A stretch of 64,000 nt of DNA, from positions 9,819,894 to 9,883,893 of the forward strand of contig NC_012873.2 of NCBI RefSeq assembly GCF_000003195.3, in the 5' to 3' direction. The position numbers and the translations under genes are program-made. The notes beneath the pieces were generated by a model. That model was not told where the DNA came from and did not search any database. It saw only the letters and a program-made list of their open reading frames with translations. The DNA comes from Sorghum bicolor. Taxonomy: Eukaryota > Streptophyta > Magnoliopsida > Poales > Poaceae. The stretch's first letter is position 1. Each line of letters opens with the position of its first letter. Positions 35,835-50,992 of the stretch are shown piece after piece.

Positions 35835-36417
35835 GTATGTGAAAGGACCTAATATGGCTAGAGGGGGTGAATAGCCTATTTAAAAATTCTACAAACTCAC
35901 TAGAGCAAGAGGTTAGTAAAAACAAAGCAAAGCTTTTTGCTCTAGCTCTAATGGGGTGTTTGCAAGCCACCTAACCAACAATTTTACTTGCTATAATCAC
36001 TAGGCACACAAGAACTAAGTCTCTACTTACATTAGAGAACTACCTAAAGTTTCTATACAAGTAAGCTACTCTAGTTAGCGGGAATGTAAAAGAAAGTAAT
36101 GCAAAGTTGAGTTAGAGATGTTATACCACCGTGTAGAGGAGATTGATCCAATCACAAAAGAATATCCAAGATAACCAAGAATCCAATCAATCACTAAATA
36201 ACCAAGGGAGACAAAAAGACACAAAGATTTTTCTCCAGATGTTCACGTGCTTGCCGGCACGCTATGTCCCCGTTGTGTCGACCAACACTTCATGATCCGA
36301 CGATTAATTGGGGTTCCACACCCAAGCTCACCACGAGCACCGCAAGGACCTACCACAAGTGAGGTAACTCAATGATACGTGCAATTCGCTAATGGTTGCC
36401 TTTGGCTCTTCGCCGGG

Positions 36418-38069
36418 TGTTGACGGTCCTTAAGTATCAAATATAATCAACAAATAAATAGAGAAAAGGACCCAAATGCAACCGACACCCAGACTTAGGG
36501 TTTTATCTGACAGAATTCCACGAGTTTTGGTGTTTGTCTATTTCTGCAGGGGGTTATTAGGAAATATGGAGGAAAGGCCCACACGTCGGGTTTACATAGA
36601 GATAATTACGTGTCGCGCAATTTTCCCTAACCTAGAAGAGTCCAGAAGCCACGAGAACGAGCGAGAGGCCGAGCGGGCCCGGGGACAGGGCGCCCGCCCT
36701 CCCCCCTTGGGCGCCCGCCCTGCTGCCTGGGCCAATCAGGCTCCGTCTCGCGGATAATGCTCCACCGACCTAGAGGATTAAGGAAAACCGTGCGATTAAG
36801 GTTGGTTTGATCCGACGGCCCATATTCATTTGGAGGGACTATATAAGCAGGCCCCTTGGCCCCTGGAGGAGGCACCTCTGAAACCCTAATTCATTCATTC
36901 ATCTCGGGAGAAGAAGTCTCTGATCAAGCCCTAGAGCCACCACATCAACTAGATCTCTAGTTTAGCATAGCTACATAGGATTAGAACTAGAAGGAGTCAA
37001 TCTTCGATTGGTTTCTGGATGTGTCAAGAGGATTCTTGGTAATTCCTCTACTGTTCTTTATTTGTTCATCATTGTTCTTCAATATTATGAATATGACTTT
37101 GTTCTACTTTAATATATTGATTATGACTTTGCTATACTTGTTTATATTTGCAATTATATCGTTCTTAGTTTATCATAGTTATATGCTTGGCTTAGTTAGA
37201 TTGGAATTATATACTGTTTAGGATCATATAGCATTTATCCATGTGTACAGTGGGTAAATGATAAGTATTGTGTAGGTGTGGTGCCTATACCGTATTTATC
37301 TACGATTGTACCCTATATGCCGGATCGCGGGGTAGTTCGTGGTGGTGACAGCTCCATTGATTCTTATATAGTCCCCCTCCCGTGTATAGGGCAGGCAGAG
37401 CAACATTATTATAGGGGAGTGGTTGCTATGTTTCTCATCTTCCTTGATAATATTACTATGCATGGGCGTAGTCCTGTCTCGTAATGATTGCCAAGTATAA
37501 TTGCACTAAATATGATATGCTAGACTTTATAGTTAAGAATAACTTAGGAAATATTCTTGTAGTTCATCCTAGTTCCATGCTAATGACTTGCTAGAATATC
37601 TGTTGAGGTGCTTATCATTATTATATGTGGCTAGTTATGTTGATCAGATTAATTATCTTTATCACTATTCATACTTTATCTATATTTTATGTGACATTTA
37701 TCCCTGTATAAAAGAGATAGATAAATGCTCTCTATTACACATGCAATGATAGGTACTCAATTCCATATTTCATTCCACAATCAACATTGATGATTAGCAT
37801 TCCCTTCCCAGTGGTAAAAATATAAATAACAATACGTGGAATACTTCCCGGTTAAAATGCTACATCGGTATTAATCTGTGCACTTGCAGATCTCAATTAT
37901 TATTCATTCAGAAGAGCAATTGCATATTTCAATACCGCGTCTCTCATGACATGCTGGGGATGACAACTTGGCTTAAGTGGCATGAGGGATAGGTTCGGCA
38001 TTTTTGGCGCCGTTATCAGAATTAGAAAACTAAGTCTACTTTTGGTAATAGCGTTAAGAATGCCCGACA
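36418..38069 (+). mobile_element. LTR unit related to element C, 1652 bp, duplication CCGGG
   Basis: Starts TGTTGACGGTCC like the element C LTR and follows it through the GGGCGCCCGCCCT block, the TATATAAGC box near 36840 and CAGTGGTAAAAATATAAAT. It then diverges and runs about 250 bp further, through ATTTTTGGCGCCGTTATCAG, to end GCCCGACA. The target duplication CCGGG lies at 36413-36417 and 38070-38074. The primer-site-like sequence near 38002-38020 therefore lies inside the duplicated-flank unit. Confidence 0.85.
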
Positions 38070-38683
38070 CCGGGGTAGGCACAAAAGTCCTCACAATCAC
38101 CGAGAGATGGCCATGAATAATCACCAACTCGTGTCAATGCTCCTCCGCTGCTCCAAGCAGTCTAGGTGGCGGCAACCACCAAGAGTAACAAGAAAACCGC
38201 AGCCAAATCGATCCCCAAGTGCCACCAGACGCAATCACTCAAGCAAATGCACTTGGAATCACTTCCAATCTCACAAAGATGGTTAATCTATAAAGAAGAT
38301 GAGTGGGAGGTGTTTTCTTAGGCTCACAATGATGTCAAGTATGATAGAATGCCAAGAGAGTGAGCCATAAACTGGCTAACATATATTTATAAGCCCCTCA
38401 AAAAATAGAGCCGTTGGCTCTTTCACTGGGCAGAACACGGGGTCACAGGACGCACAGCAGGTGACCACCGGACGCTCAACCCTTGCGTCCGGTGCTCCAG
38501 ATCCAGCCGCATGTCAGCTAAGCGAACCTCACGCGTTGATCTCTAATGCTAAAATTCGAACCACTGGACGCGGTCAAGTAGATACCAAACGCGTCCGGTG
38601 TACACCGGTCATGTACACAGAGAGGGTTGCAAAGACGCAGGAGCACCGGACTCACACCACTGGACACTCCCTGAGCGTCTGGT

Positions 38684-40550
38684 TGAAAGCCCAAGTTTGG
38701 TTTTGGTAATTAATGACACCTAGTTGCTAATGCTTTGTACTTAAGTAAATTGAGATAGGCATAGCAACACATGTGATGAAGGAGCAAGGTGGCATGGAAA
38801 GTTGGCCACGTGATTACAAAGAGATGAAGCATGATGTGGAGATCATGATGATAGACAAGGGAGAAAGTAAACAAGGAAAAGGTATAAACATAGGGTTTTG
38901 CTTTTGTTGTTCTAAGTTGAGTAGAGAAGTGTTTGAACGGGTTTAGGATAGATAGCCGACTATCAAGAGGGGAAATCACGGTCATCTCTCGAATCAAGTG
39001 CTACTAGGTCCATATCTTGAGCATATGCATTAGGATCTAGTAAAGTGCTAACTTGAATCCTTGATAAAAATATTTGTGAAAATGCTAACACACTTGCACA
39101 AGTGTTGTGACACTTTTGTGTTGGCACATGGAAGCAAGGGAAGAAGTTGTAGGCCGGACACGTTCAATGTGAGGTCGGACGCGTTCGACGTGAGGCCGGA
39201 CGCGTCCGGTATGAGGTCGGACGTGTCCGAGTTGAGCGTCCGGTGTGATCTCAACTTTTTCCGGACTCTCTGTGTTGAGTCCGGTGTAAATCGTCCGGAG
39301 TAGACACTGTCACGAGTAGCTCTCTGAGTTTGCGTCAGTTGCACACCGGACGCGTCCGGTGTGACACCGGACACGTCCGAGTTGAGCGTCCGGTGCAAAC
39401 TCAGTTTTAAGCCTCTCTGTGTTTAAGTCCGGTGCACACCGGATGCGTCCGGGTTGTGCGTCCGGTGCTGTGGCGTTTCTGCGAACCTCTCTGAGTTTTC
39501 GTCCGGTCTCACTCGAGACCGTCCGTTGCGTTCCAAGTCGAGAGTTCGGTGCCGTGTCTCGTGCAACGGCAACGGCTACTTTTTGTACGGTCAAAGGCAC
39601 CGGACGCTGTCCTGGTTCATACCGGACACGTCCGGTGTGGTCGACTGCATCACTTTGAAAACAGCCAACGGCTAGTTTTTTTGAGGGAGCTTATAAATAG
39701 TTGGTGGCCAGTTTTGGGGGTTCTCTCTTTCACATTTGAATATTTGAGGCATACATTGAGCTAGAGAACACTCCCTCCACTCATTTCCTTGCTTGATTGC
39801 TAATCCTAGTGAGATTGAGTGAGATTCAAGTGCATTGCTTTGAGAGTTGCATTTAGTGGCACTTGATTCTTGAGTTTGCTACGGATTTCTTGTTACTCTT
39901 GGGTGTTTTCCGACGCTCTAGATGGCTTGGAGCAGCGGTGGTGTTGAGCTCGTGATTGGAGATTGTTTCGAGCCTCACCAAGTGTTTTGTGAGAGGTTCT
40001 TGAGCCTTCCCCGCGGGAGATCGTAATTGACTACTCTAGTGGATTGCTCGTGGCTTGGAGGATCCTTATCTTGTGAGTGGATGTACGGCACCCGCTGAGA
40101 GTTTGGCTTTGGATTGCCAATTAGCTCGTGATCCATCAAGTGGGTGTATCGCCACAACGAGGAGTAGCTTGTCGGGAAGCAAGTGAACCTCGGTAAAAAA
40201 ATCTTGTGTCATCTCTTGTCGAGATCTCTCTTGCAATTGTGCACGTGATTGATTGGACATATCTTCTCTCTACAACGTCAGTATACCAATTACTCTCTTC
40301 TCTTTACATACTTTTCTTACCTTGTTAGTTTAGCTTGTTTAGCTTAGTTGTTGTGTAGCCTTCTCTAGTTGTTGTGGTTTGTTTAGCTTTCTTGCTAGAC
40401 TTGTTAGACTTGTGTAGGTGGCTTGCATAGCTTAGTTGTGCCAGTGCTAGAATAGCTTTGCCTTTTGTTTTACTAATCAACTTGTCTAGTTGAAGTTTGT
40501 AGAAAATTTAAATAGGTTATTCACCCCCCTCTAGCCATTTAGACCTTTCA
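38684..40550 (+). mobile_element. Family A solo LTR, forward, nested in the reverse family A LTR
   Basis: Starts TGAAAGCCCAAGTTTGG and ends AGACCTTTCA, 1867 bp. Flanks are CTGGT at 38679-38683 and CCGGT at 40551-40555, one base different, compatible with decay of a CCGGT duplication. TATA box TTATAAATAG at 39691-39700. It is more like the LTR at 1-1151 in its leader than like 6207-8130. Confidence 0.9.
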
Positions 40551-41340
40551 CCGGTGCTCTCAGTCACACCTCCTGAAGTCAAGCCACACCGGACGCATGA
40601 ACAGGGTCTAGCCTGCGTCTGGTGCTGAGTGTCCGATGCTTGTAGTTAAGTTGTGCTTGAAACTGAGAGCGCACTAGACACACAGGTGTAGCGTCCGGTG
40701 CCTTCGAGGCCAGCGTCCGGTGAAAAACACTCTCATGACTTCTTAAAACTTTCCACCGACGCAATAGAAAATATACATTTTATTTTCTCAAAAGCGTCGA
40801 ATCCCGCCTCGCAAGGTCAGTAGGAGGGAGAGAGGAATCCAAACCCCTCTCTACCCTTCAAACTCCACCTTCTTCTTAAAGTGTGCCAACATCACTATGT
40901 GTGTACCAACATGTGCAAGTGTGTTAGCATTTTTATAAACATTTTCTTCGAAGAAGTTAAGTTAGCTCACTAGGTTCTAAATGCATGCACATTGAATAAT
41001 GATATCTAGTGACACTTGATAACCGCTTAGTCAAAGAATTTTTCTCTTTATAGTATGACTATCTATCCTAAATATGATCACACCCTCTATGGTGTCTTGA
41101 TCACCAAAACTAAAACCCTAAGCAATACTTTTGCTTTGATCTCCATAGGGTTTTGTTTTTTCTTTCTTATTTTTCAAGTTGAGTACTTGATCATCTTGTG
41201 GTCATCACCATCATCACCATGATCATTTACTTGCTCCATCACTTGGCATGTACCAACCTCATTAAGTCTACACACTTAATATAGAGGTTAGTATTAGGAT
41301 TTTATCAATTATCCAAAATCAAACTAGAGCTTTCAGTATG

Positions 41341-41925
41341 ACACTGTACGAGCAACGGCAAAGATGTCCATGCATTTATATACGAAGCAACAATGGATAT
41401 GTACCTTCTCCTGACGCTCCATGGCTTCCCATGGACATGTACGTTCTCCTAACAACGTCTTGGGCTCTTGGGCGGCTCGTCTCCCTCTCCTCTAGCGGTG
41501 GCTCATTGTTGCGATAGCCAAGGGCGGCAGGGCGCCATGGAGTGATGAACGGAGGTAAGTGAAGACTAATCACTCGAGCCCTGGCCTTTCCTGCTGAAAA
41601 AATTGTATACTATTTTTTTCTTGGGAGCCTCTTTTTTTACGATGTGCTTGGGTGCCATTAGATCTTAGATGTTGCTTGTTTACACGGAGGTCACATCAAC
41701 GCAAATGGAATCACCCCTCTACAGGAATGGAAAGGGAATAGTTGGGGTTGCTTGTTTTGTTTTGTTCAACCATGCTAACAAAATGAGTGAGAGTGGATGG
41801 TTTGCCCATCAATTTGGACGTAAATGACGTACTACGGCGGGGTATGGATTACCATGGTATTTTGGTGATGAAACAAACATAAAGCATCACCATCAGTTCG
41901 CCATTGTGTTTGGTTCACATCCTTA
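41341..41925. other. Intergenic sequence, unassigned
   Basis: I see no gene or repeat family in this stretch. An open frame at 41376-41573 (minus) is short and unlike any family I know. Confidence 0.45.
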
Positions 41926-42168
41926 GGCCTTGTTTAGATGCACCTAAAAACCCAAAATTTTACAAGATTCCTCATCACATCAAATCTTGCGGCACTTGCA
42001 TGGAACATTAAATATAAATAAAAAAGATAACTAGTTGCACAGTTTATCTGTAAATCACGATACAAATCTTTTAAGCCTAGTTACTCCATAATTGGACAAT
42101 GTTTGTTAAATAAAAATGAAAATACTACATTGTCAAAATCCAAAAAGTTTTTGGATCTAAACAAGGCC
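41926..42168. mobile_element. Tourist-like MITE with TTA duplication
   Basis: Ends GGCCTTGTTTAGAT and ATCTAAACAAGGCC form a near-perfect inverted repeat. TTA lies at 41923-41925 and 42169-42171. The 243-bp body has the shared core. Confidence 0.9.
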
Positions 42169-42237
42169 TTAACTGACTGAATCAAACAACAGTTTTATTC
42201 AGAGAATGGATGCCAGGTGGTAAGTCACACTGTGACC

Positions 42238-42337
42238 GAATACCTCCATTCTACAGATGGGCCTATGTGGGTCCATAGGAGGAGTCGTGAATACCTCCAT
42301 TCTACATATGGGCCTATGTGGGTCCACAGGAGTAGTC
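42238..42337. repeat. Tandem duplication of about 50 bp
   Basis: GAATACCTCCATTCTACA and GGGCCTATGTGGGTCCA occur twice, with the second unit starting near 42289. A few base changes separate the units. Confidence 0.85.
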
Positions 42338-42571
42338 GCCTCACGACGAAGAGCAAGAAGAGAGCAGCAAAGCCTGATATCAAGGTAAAAAAATATGCTC
42401 ATGAAGAAATGAGGCTTGGACGTAGAAGACTAGCCTGCCGACACCAATGCTTTTGTGACATATTTGGATAAAACCCTGAATAAGTTGTATGGGCTTTTCA
42501 TGTGCCCGTAAGTTGCTTGTAATTGATAGAAAAAAAATGCCTGGTTAGGTAGATGATCTGATGATGTATTC

Positions 42572-42730
42572 ATGGCTGCGTTTGCAGGTGGTTTATTTGG
42601 TAATCTATTGGCTGCATACATGAGTTATCCTCCAAAAGCCTTACGCACAGGATTTGGTGCAGAAGGCATTGCAACAATCGATGCAAGCGGTTACGGTGTT
42701 TTTCTGCCGGTCACATGGGTGGCGATCTAG
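42572..42730 (+). CDS. Small open frame of 52 aa, unrecognised
   Basis: The ATG at 42572 opens MAAFAGGLFGNLLAAYMSYP and the frame ends at TAG 42728-42730. Codon order looks protein-like: glycine/alanine-rich and mildly hydrophobic. A possible splice acceptor (TTTGCAG) falls inside the first codons, so it may be the last exon of a lost or captured gene. The sequence after it ends in AATAAAATC and an A run near 42864, as in a retroposed transcript or LINE tail. No function is proposed. Confidence 0.25.
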   Translation: MAAFAGGLFGNLLAAYMSYPPKALRTGFGAEGIATIDASGYGVFLPVTWVAI

Positions 42731-43431
42731 TCTTAGAATTGATTGTCACTAGAGTGTGAGGTTTCTTTCTCTTAGGCTTTGTGTTTAAGCCGGAAGTGAA
42801 TTTACTTTTATTATATCAACTCGATGTAATGACTGTGAATTAATAAAATCTTTTCTTTATAAAAAAAATAAAAATGGTTGCGTTTGGACAGAAGAACATG
42901 AGGGCCGACACAACATCAGCAAGGGTGGATCCTCCGCATGACAGCGTCGGCCACACAGCCACAATGGCTTCCTCCCATGGCGTCCCCGGTGTGTGAGCCC
43001 TCGGTCGTCCTCGATCGGCTCGAGGGCAAGTGTAGCAGCCAGCAACCGAGCGCACTTGACATTTTCGACGTCGTAGGCTTGCTGGGCCCTTGATGTAGGA
43101 TGGCTCCACAGCACGAGCGACTGCTCTCCCGATGCAGCTCTAGGATCGGAGGAAGGTGGGGGACGACTGCCCTCCATCGGCTCCATGGTCGCAAACTTGC
43201 AACCAAGGGCCATTACTTATCTTCTCGATGACTCTTGGGAGTGGGGATGAGCTCGTAGCTTGAGCGGCCTCTCGCAAATATGCACTGAGTGTTTGGTTTC
43301 TAGGTTAATGGGTGGCAGACCCACTAACATTTGTTTCGGTCGGTTAATGTGACGATCGAGCTGGCTTAATCTTATGGTTAGCAGTTATTGGACGACTGTC
43401 TCTATGCACGTGTACATTTTCTGTGGTATAA
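42731..43431. other. Intergenic sequence, unassigned
   Basis: Contains the poly-A-like tail near 42860 and GC-rich sequence at 42890-43260 with overlapping minus-strand frames of up to 118 codons. None is recognised, and frames in three registers overlap, which argues against a real gene. Confidence 0.4.
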
Positions 43432-43637
43432 GCGCACTCACAATGCAAGACTCTATCACAGAGTCCAAGACATTTAATTACATAATATTTATGGTATTTT
43501 GCTGATGTGTCAGCATATTTATTGAAGAAAGAGGTAGAAAAAATAAGACTCCAAGTCTTATTTAGACTCTAAGTCCACATTGTTCGAGGTAATAAATAAC
43601 TTTAGACTCTATGATAGAGGCTGCATTGTGAGTGCCC
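43432..43637. mobile_element. Tourist-like MITE with about 30-bp terminal inverted repeats
   Basis: Left end GCGCACTCACAATGCAAGAC and right end GGCTGCATTGTGAGTGCCC are imperfect inverted repeats that continue inward through CTCTATCA. TAA lies at 43429-43431 and 43638-43640. Confidence 0.85.
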
Positions 43638-43698
43638 TAATTTCTCAAGCGTCCGATTTCCGATTTAATGGGTGAGAGACCCGCTAACATTTGTATCA

Positions 43699-43943
43699 GA
43701 GCAAGTATTATAGTGGGCTGTAAGGTAGCTAAATGCTGAGGTGGAGGAGAGAAGGAAGAAGAGAGAAGAGAAGCAATGTAAGCTTACAGCCAGGTTAGGC
43801 ATAAGAACCACAAAAAAGTTTTTTTGTGAGAGAAATAAGTGAGCCATATATTAATAGTGAATAGATAACTATTGTATGGGTGGACTGAGAGAAAGCTAAA
43901 AAAATCATACAGTCAACAAGTAGGCTGCATTATTAAACTTGCT
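43699..43943. mobile_element. MITE of a second family
   Basis: Left end GAGCAAGTATTATAGTGGGC and right end GTAGGCTGCATTATTAAACT can pair imperfectly. The interior has CTAAATGCTGAGGTGGAGGA, frequent in grass MITEs of this kind. Confidence 0.65.
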
Positions 43944-44099
43944 GACAGTTCACATGATAGCTCTATCCTACAGCTAGTGGGTTATTGGACGACGTGGTCT
44001 GATCCATGGACTCACTTTTTGATGCAGGATTCCTATATTATTTTGTTATTTCTATATTATTTTATATTTTTATTTATAGAGAAGATTCGTAAGGTGCAA

Positions 44100-44360
44100 T
44101 GGAGTTAGGGATGAAAACGGTATAAATATTTTCCGATCGTATTCGAGACCGAACTCGTTTAGAGGGGTTCAAATTTATGCCTATTCGAGTTCGAATATTC
44201 AACATCCGATACCGTATCCGTATTCGAATACTAAAATTATATATTTATGATTTCAACATTCAATTGTATCTTATCCGTATTCGAATCCGACCAGAAATAT
44301 GAAAAAAATGATAACAGTGATATCCGTTCATATTTAATCTGTTTTTCATCCAAAAATGGG
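44100..44360. repeat. Degenerate repeat with TATTCGAAT motifs
   Basis: Words such as CCGTATCCGTATTCGAA, TTATCCGTATTCGAATCCG and ATTCGAGTTCGAATATTC recur. This looks like a decayed transposon end; the family is not named. Confidence 0.4.
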
Positions 44361-44569
44361 GTACTAGAGCCTGTTGAAGCTGTTGATGGGGCGTCCTCAA
44401 CAGGGTGGAACAAAATGCTAGCACCGTGAGCTCTAGAAATGATAAAAACAAGAACAGGAGTGAAGGAGCACGTGAGCTGTTAGAGAACTAGCCATTAGTA
44501 ACTCGCTAGCAAGTTCAGCTTCTGTTCTCTCGGTCAATAAAATTCACTCCACCTTCTCAAAGAATGTAG

Positions 44570-45036
44570 GTTCACGAAGCATCTATGGAGTGAAATCGCT
44601 ATCTGAACAGCAAACTATAATATGCAACCGAATGCGTGGCCGCCCAACGACACCAAGTGGTGGACATCCACTTCAGATGTGGCTAGTGTAAATAGAAGAG
44701 GGCTCTAGTGGATCATCATGCAAATTTGTTGGGAAATTTAGAAGGAAAGAAATACTAGACTTTTCCAACTAGCGGAGTCCACAAACTTTGGGGTTCTTTA
44801 AAAGATCAAAGAGGAGGTGAGAGTGTAGATCATAGCAGGAGCAAAGCATCTGAAAAATTTCGTAAATCACCACCGTCTACATTTTTTATCGGCACTACTG
44901 TAGCGTATGTCTTTTTTTCTCTTTTCGCTCTTTGCAGTTGCTGTGTTTTTGTCGTGTTTGTACTTTGTCTGTGTAGGCACTCTCCTCTTTTTAATATAGC
45001 CCGCAGCTTTTCCACCGGTTCGTTGCAAAAAAAAGG
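44570..45036 (+). mobile_element. LINE 3' remnant with poly-A
   Basis: The plus strand encodes a degraded L1-type polyprotein tail: KERNTRLFQLAES, then NFGVL and IIAGAKHLKNF, with stops between. A short 3' UTR follows and ends in a run of eight A at about 45027-45034. Confidence 0.75.
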
Positions 45037-45039
45037 AAT

Positions 45040-45600
45040 TCACTTCGTGCTAGCGATTTGGTTTCCATTGGAGACGCGAGGAGGTAGGAGTCAAGATGGA
45101 CGACGGGTAGTGATCATTCGTACCCCACCCGCGAAGTCTAAATTTTATCCGTTGAGTTACCCGTACCTGCACACAGGTAGAAAAATGCTCCTATATCCGC
45201 ACCTGTAGGTAAATTCTACCCGATGAGTAACCCGCACCCGATAGTATACCCGAGAATTATATATAAAAATTAGACATTCACACGTAAAAATAAAATCATT
45301 CTACGCCTCGAATAAGTTACAAACTAATATTCATATAATAACATTAAATTTATATATATACTAGGAGAGTTTTCCTGGATTCAGACCAAATTCATGAGTT
45401 ATATAGGCTAAAAATGACAAAAGTAACTAGTTATTTTAGTGAGTATTTTTTACTCGTGGGTAGGCGGGTATGAGTAGAATACACTTACACCCGTACCCGC
45501 CATACTCGATGAGTATAATATTTTATCCAATAATAAATCCATGGATAGAAAATTCATCTAATATCTATCTCTTTATGGGATAAAACTTATCAAGTACTCG
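45040..45600. repeat. Degenerate repeat with ACCCGTACCC words
   Basis: Motifs such as TTACCCGTACCTGCAC, TAACCCGCACCCGATAGTA, CCGTACCCGCCATACTCGAT and GGCGGGTATGAGTA recur in both orientations, typical of a decayed repeat. No coding potential. Confidence 0.45.
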
Positions 45601-45982
45601 GATTTCGGATATCTTTTGCCATCTCGAGGGAGGAGGGCGGTTGGGGCGGGCAACCGGGCAAGGGCCAAAATGGCCGGCTCTCTCGCTTCGAGGTGATGCG
45701 ACCTGGCGTCATGGTCTGGCCTGTTTGTTTGAGGCAAGTGGCGAGAGCGGCGGCGCCGAGTGGCCGCAGGCCGCAGCAGCAGCGAACCGTCGCAGCAGGC
45801 CAGGCCGGTCCACTTTGCTCGTCTAGGAGTAGCCTAGTAGTGCAGTCCAAAGCAAAACCAGCGGCGCAGGGCAGTGACAAAATCCCACAGCCACAGCCTT
45901 CGCCCCCCAACTTTCTTGCCCCGTCCGTTTCCCTCTCTGACGCCGCCGCCCGCCGCCGCGCCCCTGCCTGTCCCGTCCCGGC

Positions 45983-49965
<3,983 letters not shown>

Positions 49966-50100
49966 GTTACGGTCCTACCTTTGGCGGATGAAATGAGGCT
50001 GAGGCACCTTTTTTTTTTCTTTCCTGACATAATAACATGGTCGTTCTGGTGAAATAAGTGAAGCCTGCGGTCCCACATGCATGGAGACTCAGAGATGTAA

Positions 50101-50330
50101 AACTTCAGTTTTGAGAGCTATATACATGTTGATCCTATTCCTCGTATTTTCTGTTTCCCGGTCTTGTCATGACAAATTGTTACCCCAGCTGCAAAAGGCT
50201 ATAGCATAATTTAAAAACTTCAGTTTTGAGAGCTACATGCTGATCCTGCTGCTTCTATTTACTGTTTTTTGGTATTGTCATGACAATTGTTACACCATCT
50301 GCAAAAGGCTGTAGCATAATTTACAGTGCG
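50101..50330. repeat. 115-bp tandem duplication in the 3' region of the aminotransferase gene
   Basis: AACTTCAGTTTTGAGAGCTA starts at 50101 and again at 50216; both units run to GCAAAAGGCT and TAGCATAATTTA. The units have diverged by several small changes, so the duplication is not recent. It lies 135 bp after the stop codon and may be part of the 3' UTR. Confidence 0.85.
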
Positions 50331-50722
50331 AAGTTAAGAATTTGTTTGTCCAGCGTTTAAATTACTCTGCAGATTAGAGTTCTACGTGAAAATTCTTGAC
50401 TTTAGAGAATGCCCTGTGGTGCTTACATGTTTTTAAAACTTCTAATTGAATTATAATCCTGAATTAGGGAACCCGACTACAGCTATGTTACAGTACAATC
50501 ATTCCAAACATTTAATGTAGAATACATTTATTATTTAAACTGATTTTAATTACAATCATTCACATTTAAACATTTAGTGTTATATATATTATATTAATAA
50601 TATACACTTTTTCTGCTTATTATCCAAACTCTAGTAGTATATATGTTTATTTTGTAAAAAGAATAATAATAACAATAATAATAATAATTAAACATTTCAG
50701 CAAATTTAAATTAGCTTTGGTT

Positions 50723-50916
50723 GGGGTGCGCCAGGCTAGGGCTGTAGTGCAAAGCCCAAGCGACGCTCGAGAGGCCCAGTAGCAAGCTACTGTTGCGACC
50801 TCTCCCCACAATAAATAAATTTAATATCGAAGTGGGCACATGGCCCACATATCAGATATTAAACTGATAAGAACAGATACTACACTTGATCTTAGCCAAA
50901 AGGCCGAGAAAGGTAT
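50723..50916 (-). ncRNA. U2 spliceosomal snRNA
   Basis: Minus-strand transcript of about 194 nt, starting ATACCTTTCTCGGCC at 50916. The first half matches plant U2 closely: CTTTTGGCTAAGATCAAG, the branch-site pairing GTAGTA in AGTGTAGTATCTGTTC, and TATCAGTTTAATATCTGATA. Stem-loop III (CAGTAG-CTTG-CTACTG) and IV (loop around TTGCACTAC, closing GGGCT/AGCCC) can form, and the 3' end is CTGGCGCACCCC. The single-stranded Sm region reads ATTTATTTATTG rather than an uninterrupted T run. Promoter elements are present upstream. U2 pairs with the intron branch point in the nucleus. The overlapping open frame at 50852-51139 is a by-product. Confidence 0.95.
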
Positions 50917-50981
50917 GAGTTGGGACGGAGCCCTGCGCCTTCTTTTGTAGAGCGCCTCGCGCCCCTCCGCGGCTCAGCAGG

Positions 50982-50992
50982 CGATGTGGGAC
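50982..50992 (-). promoter_or_regulatory. Upstream sequence element (USE) of the U2 gene
   Basis: On the minus strand GTCCCACATCG, an exact match to the plant snRNA USE (RTCCCACATCG), 66-76 bases before the transcript start. A TATA-like CTACAAAAG lies at 50942-50950, about 33 bp closer to the start. That USE-TATA spacing is the one known for RNA polymerase II snRNA genes of plants. Confidence 0.9.

Larger units (their letters stand above)
35840..41335 (-). mobile_element. Family A solo LTR in reverse orientation, carrying two later insertions
   Basis: Plus-strand ends are TGAAAGGACC at 35840 and GAGCTTTCA at 41335, the reverse complement of the 6207-8130 LTR. The target duplication GTATG lies at 35835-35839 and 41336-41340. 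Removing the nested insertions (36418-38069 and 38684-40550) leaves about 1.97 kb, the expected LTR length. Segments 35840-36417, 38075-38683 and 40556-41335 align in order with the reverse complement of the other family A LTRs. Confidence 0.92.

Noticed and set aside
42857..43213. 118-aa minus frame and two overlapping frames
   Set aside because: Three registers are open at once and no family is recognised; GC-rich chance frames are more likely.
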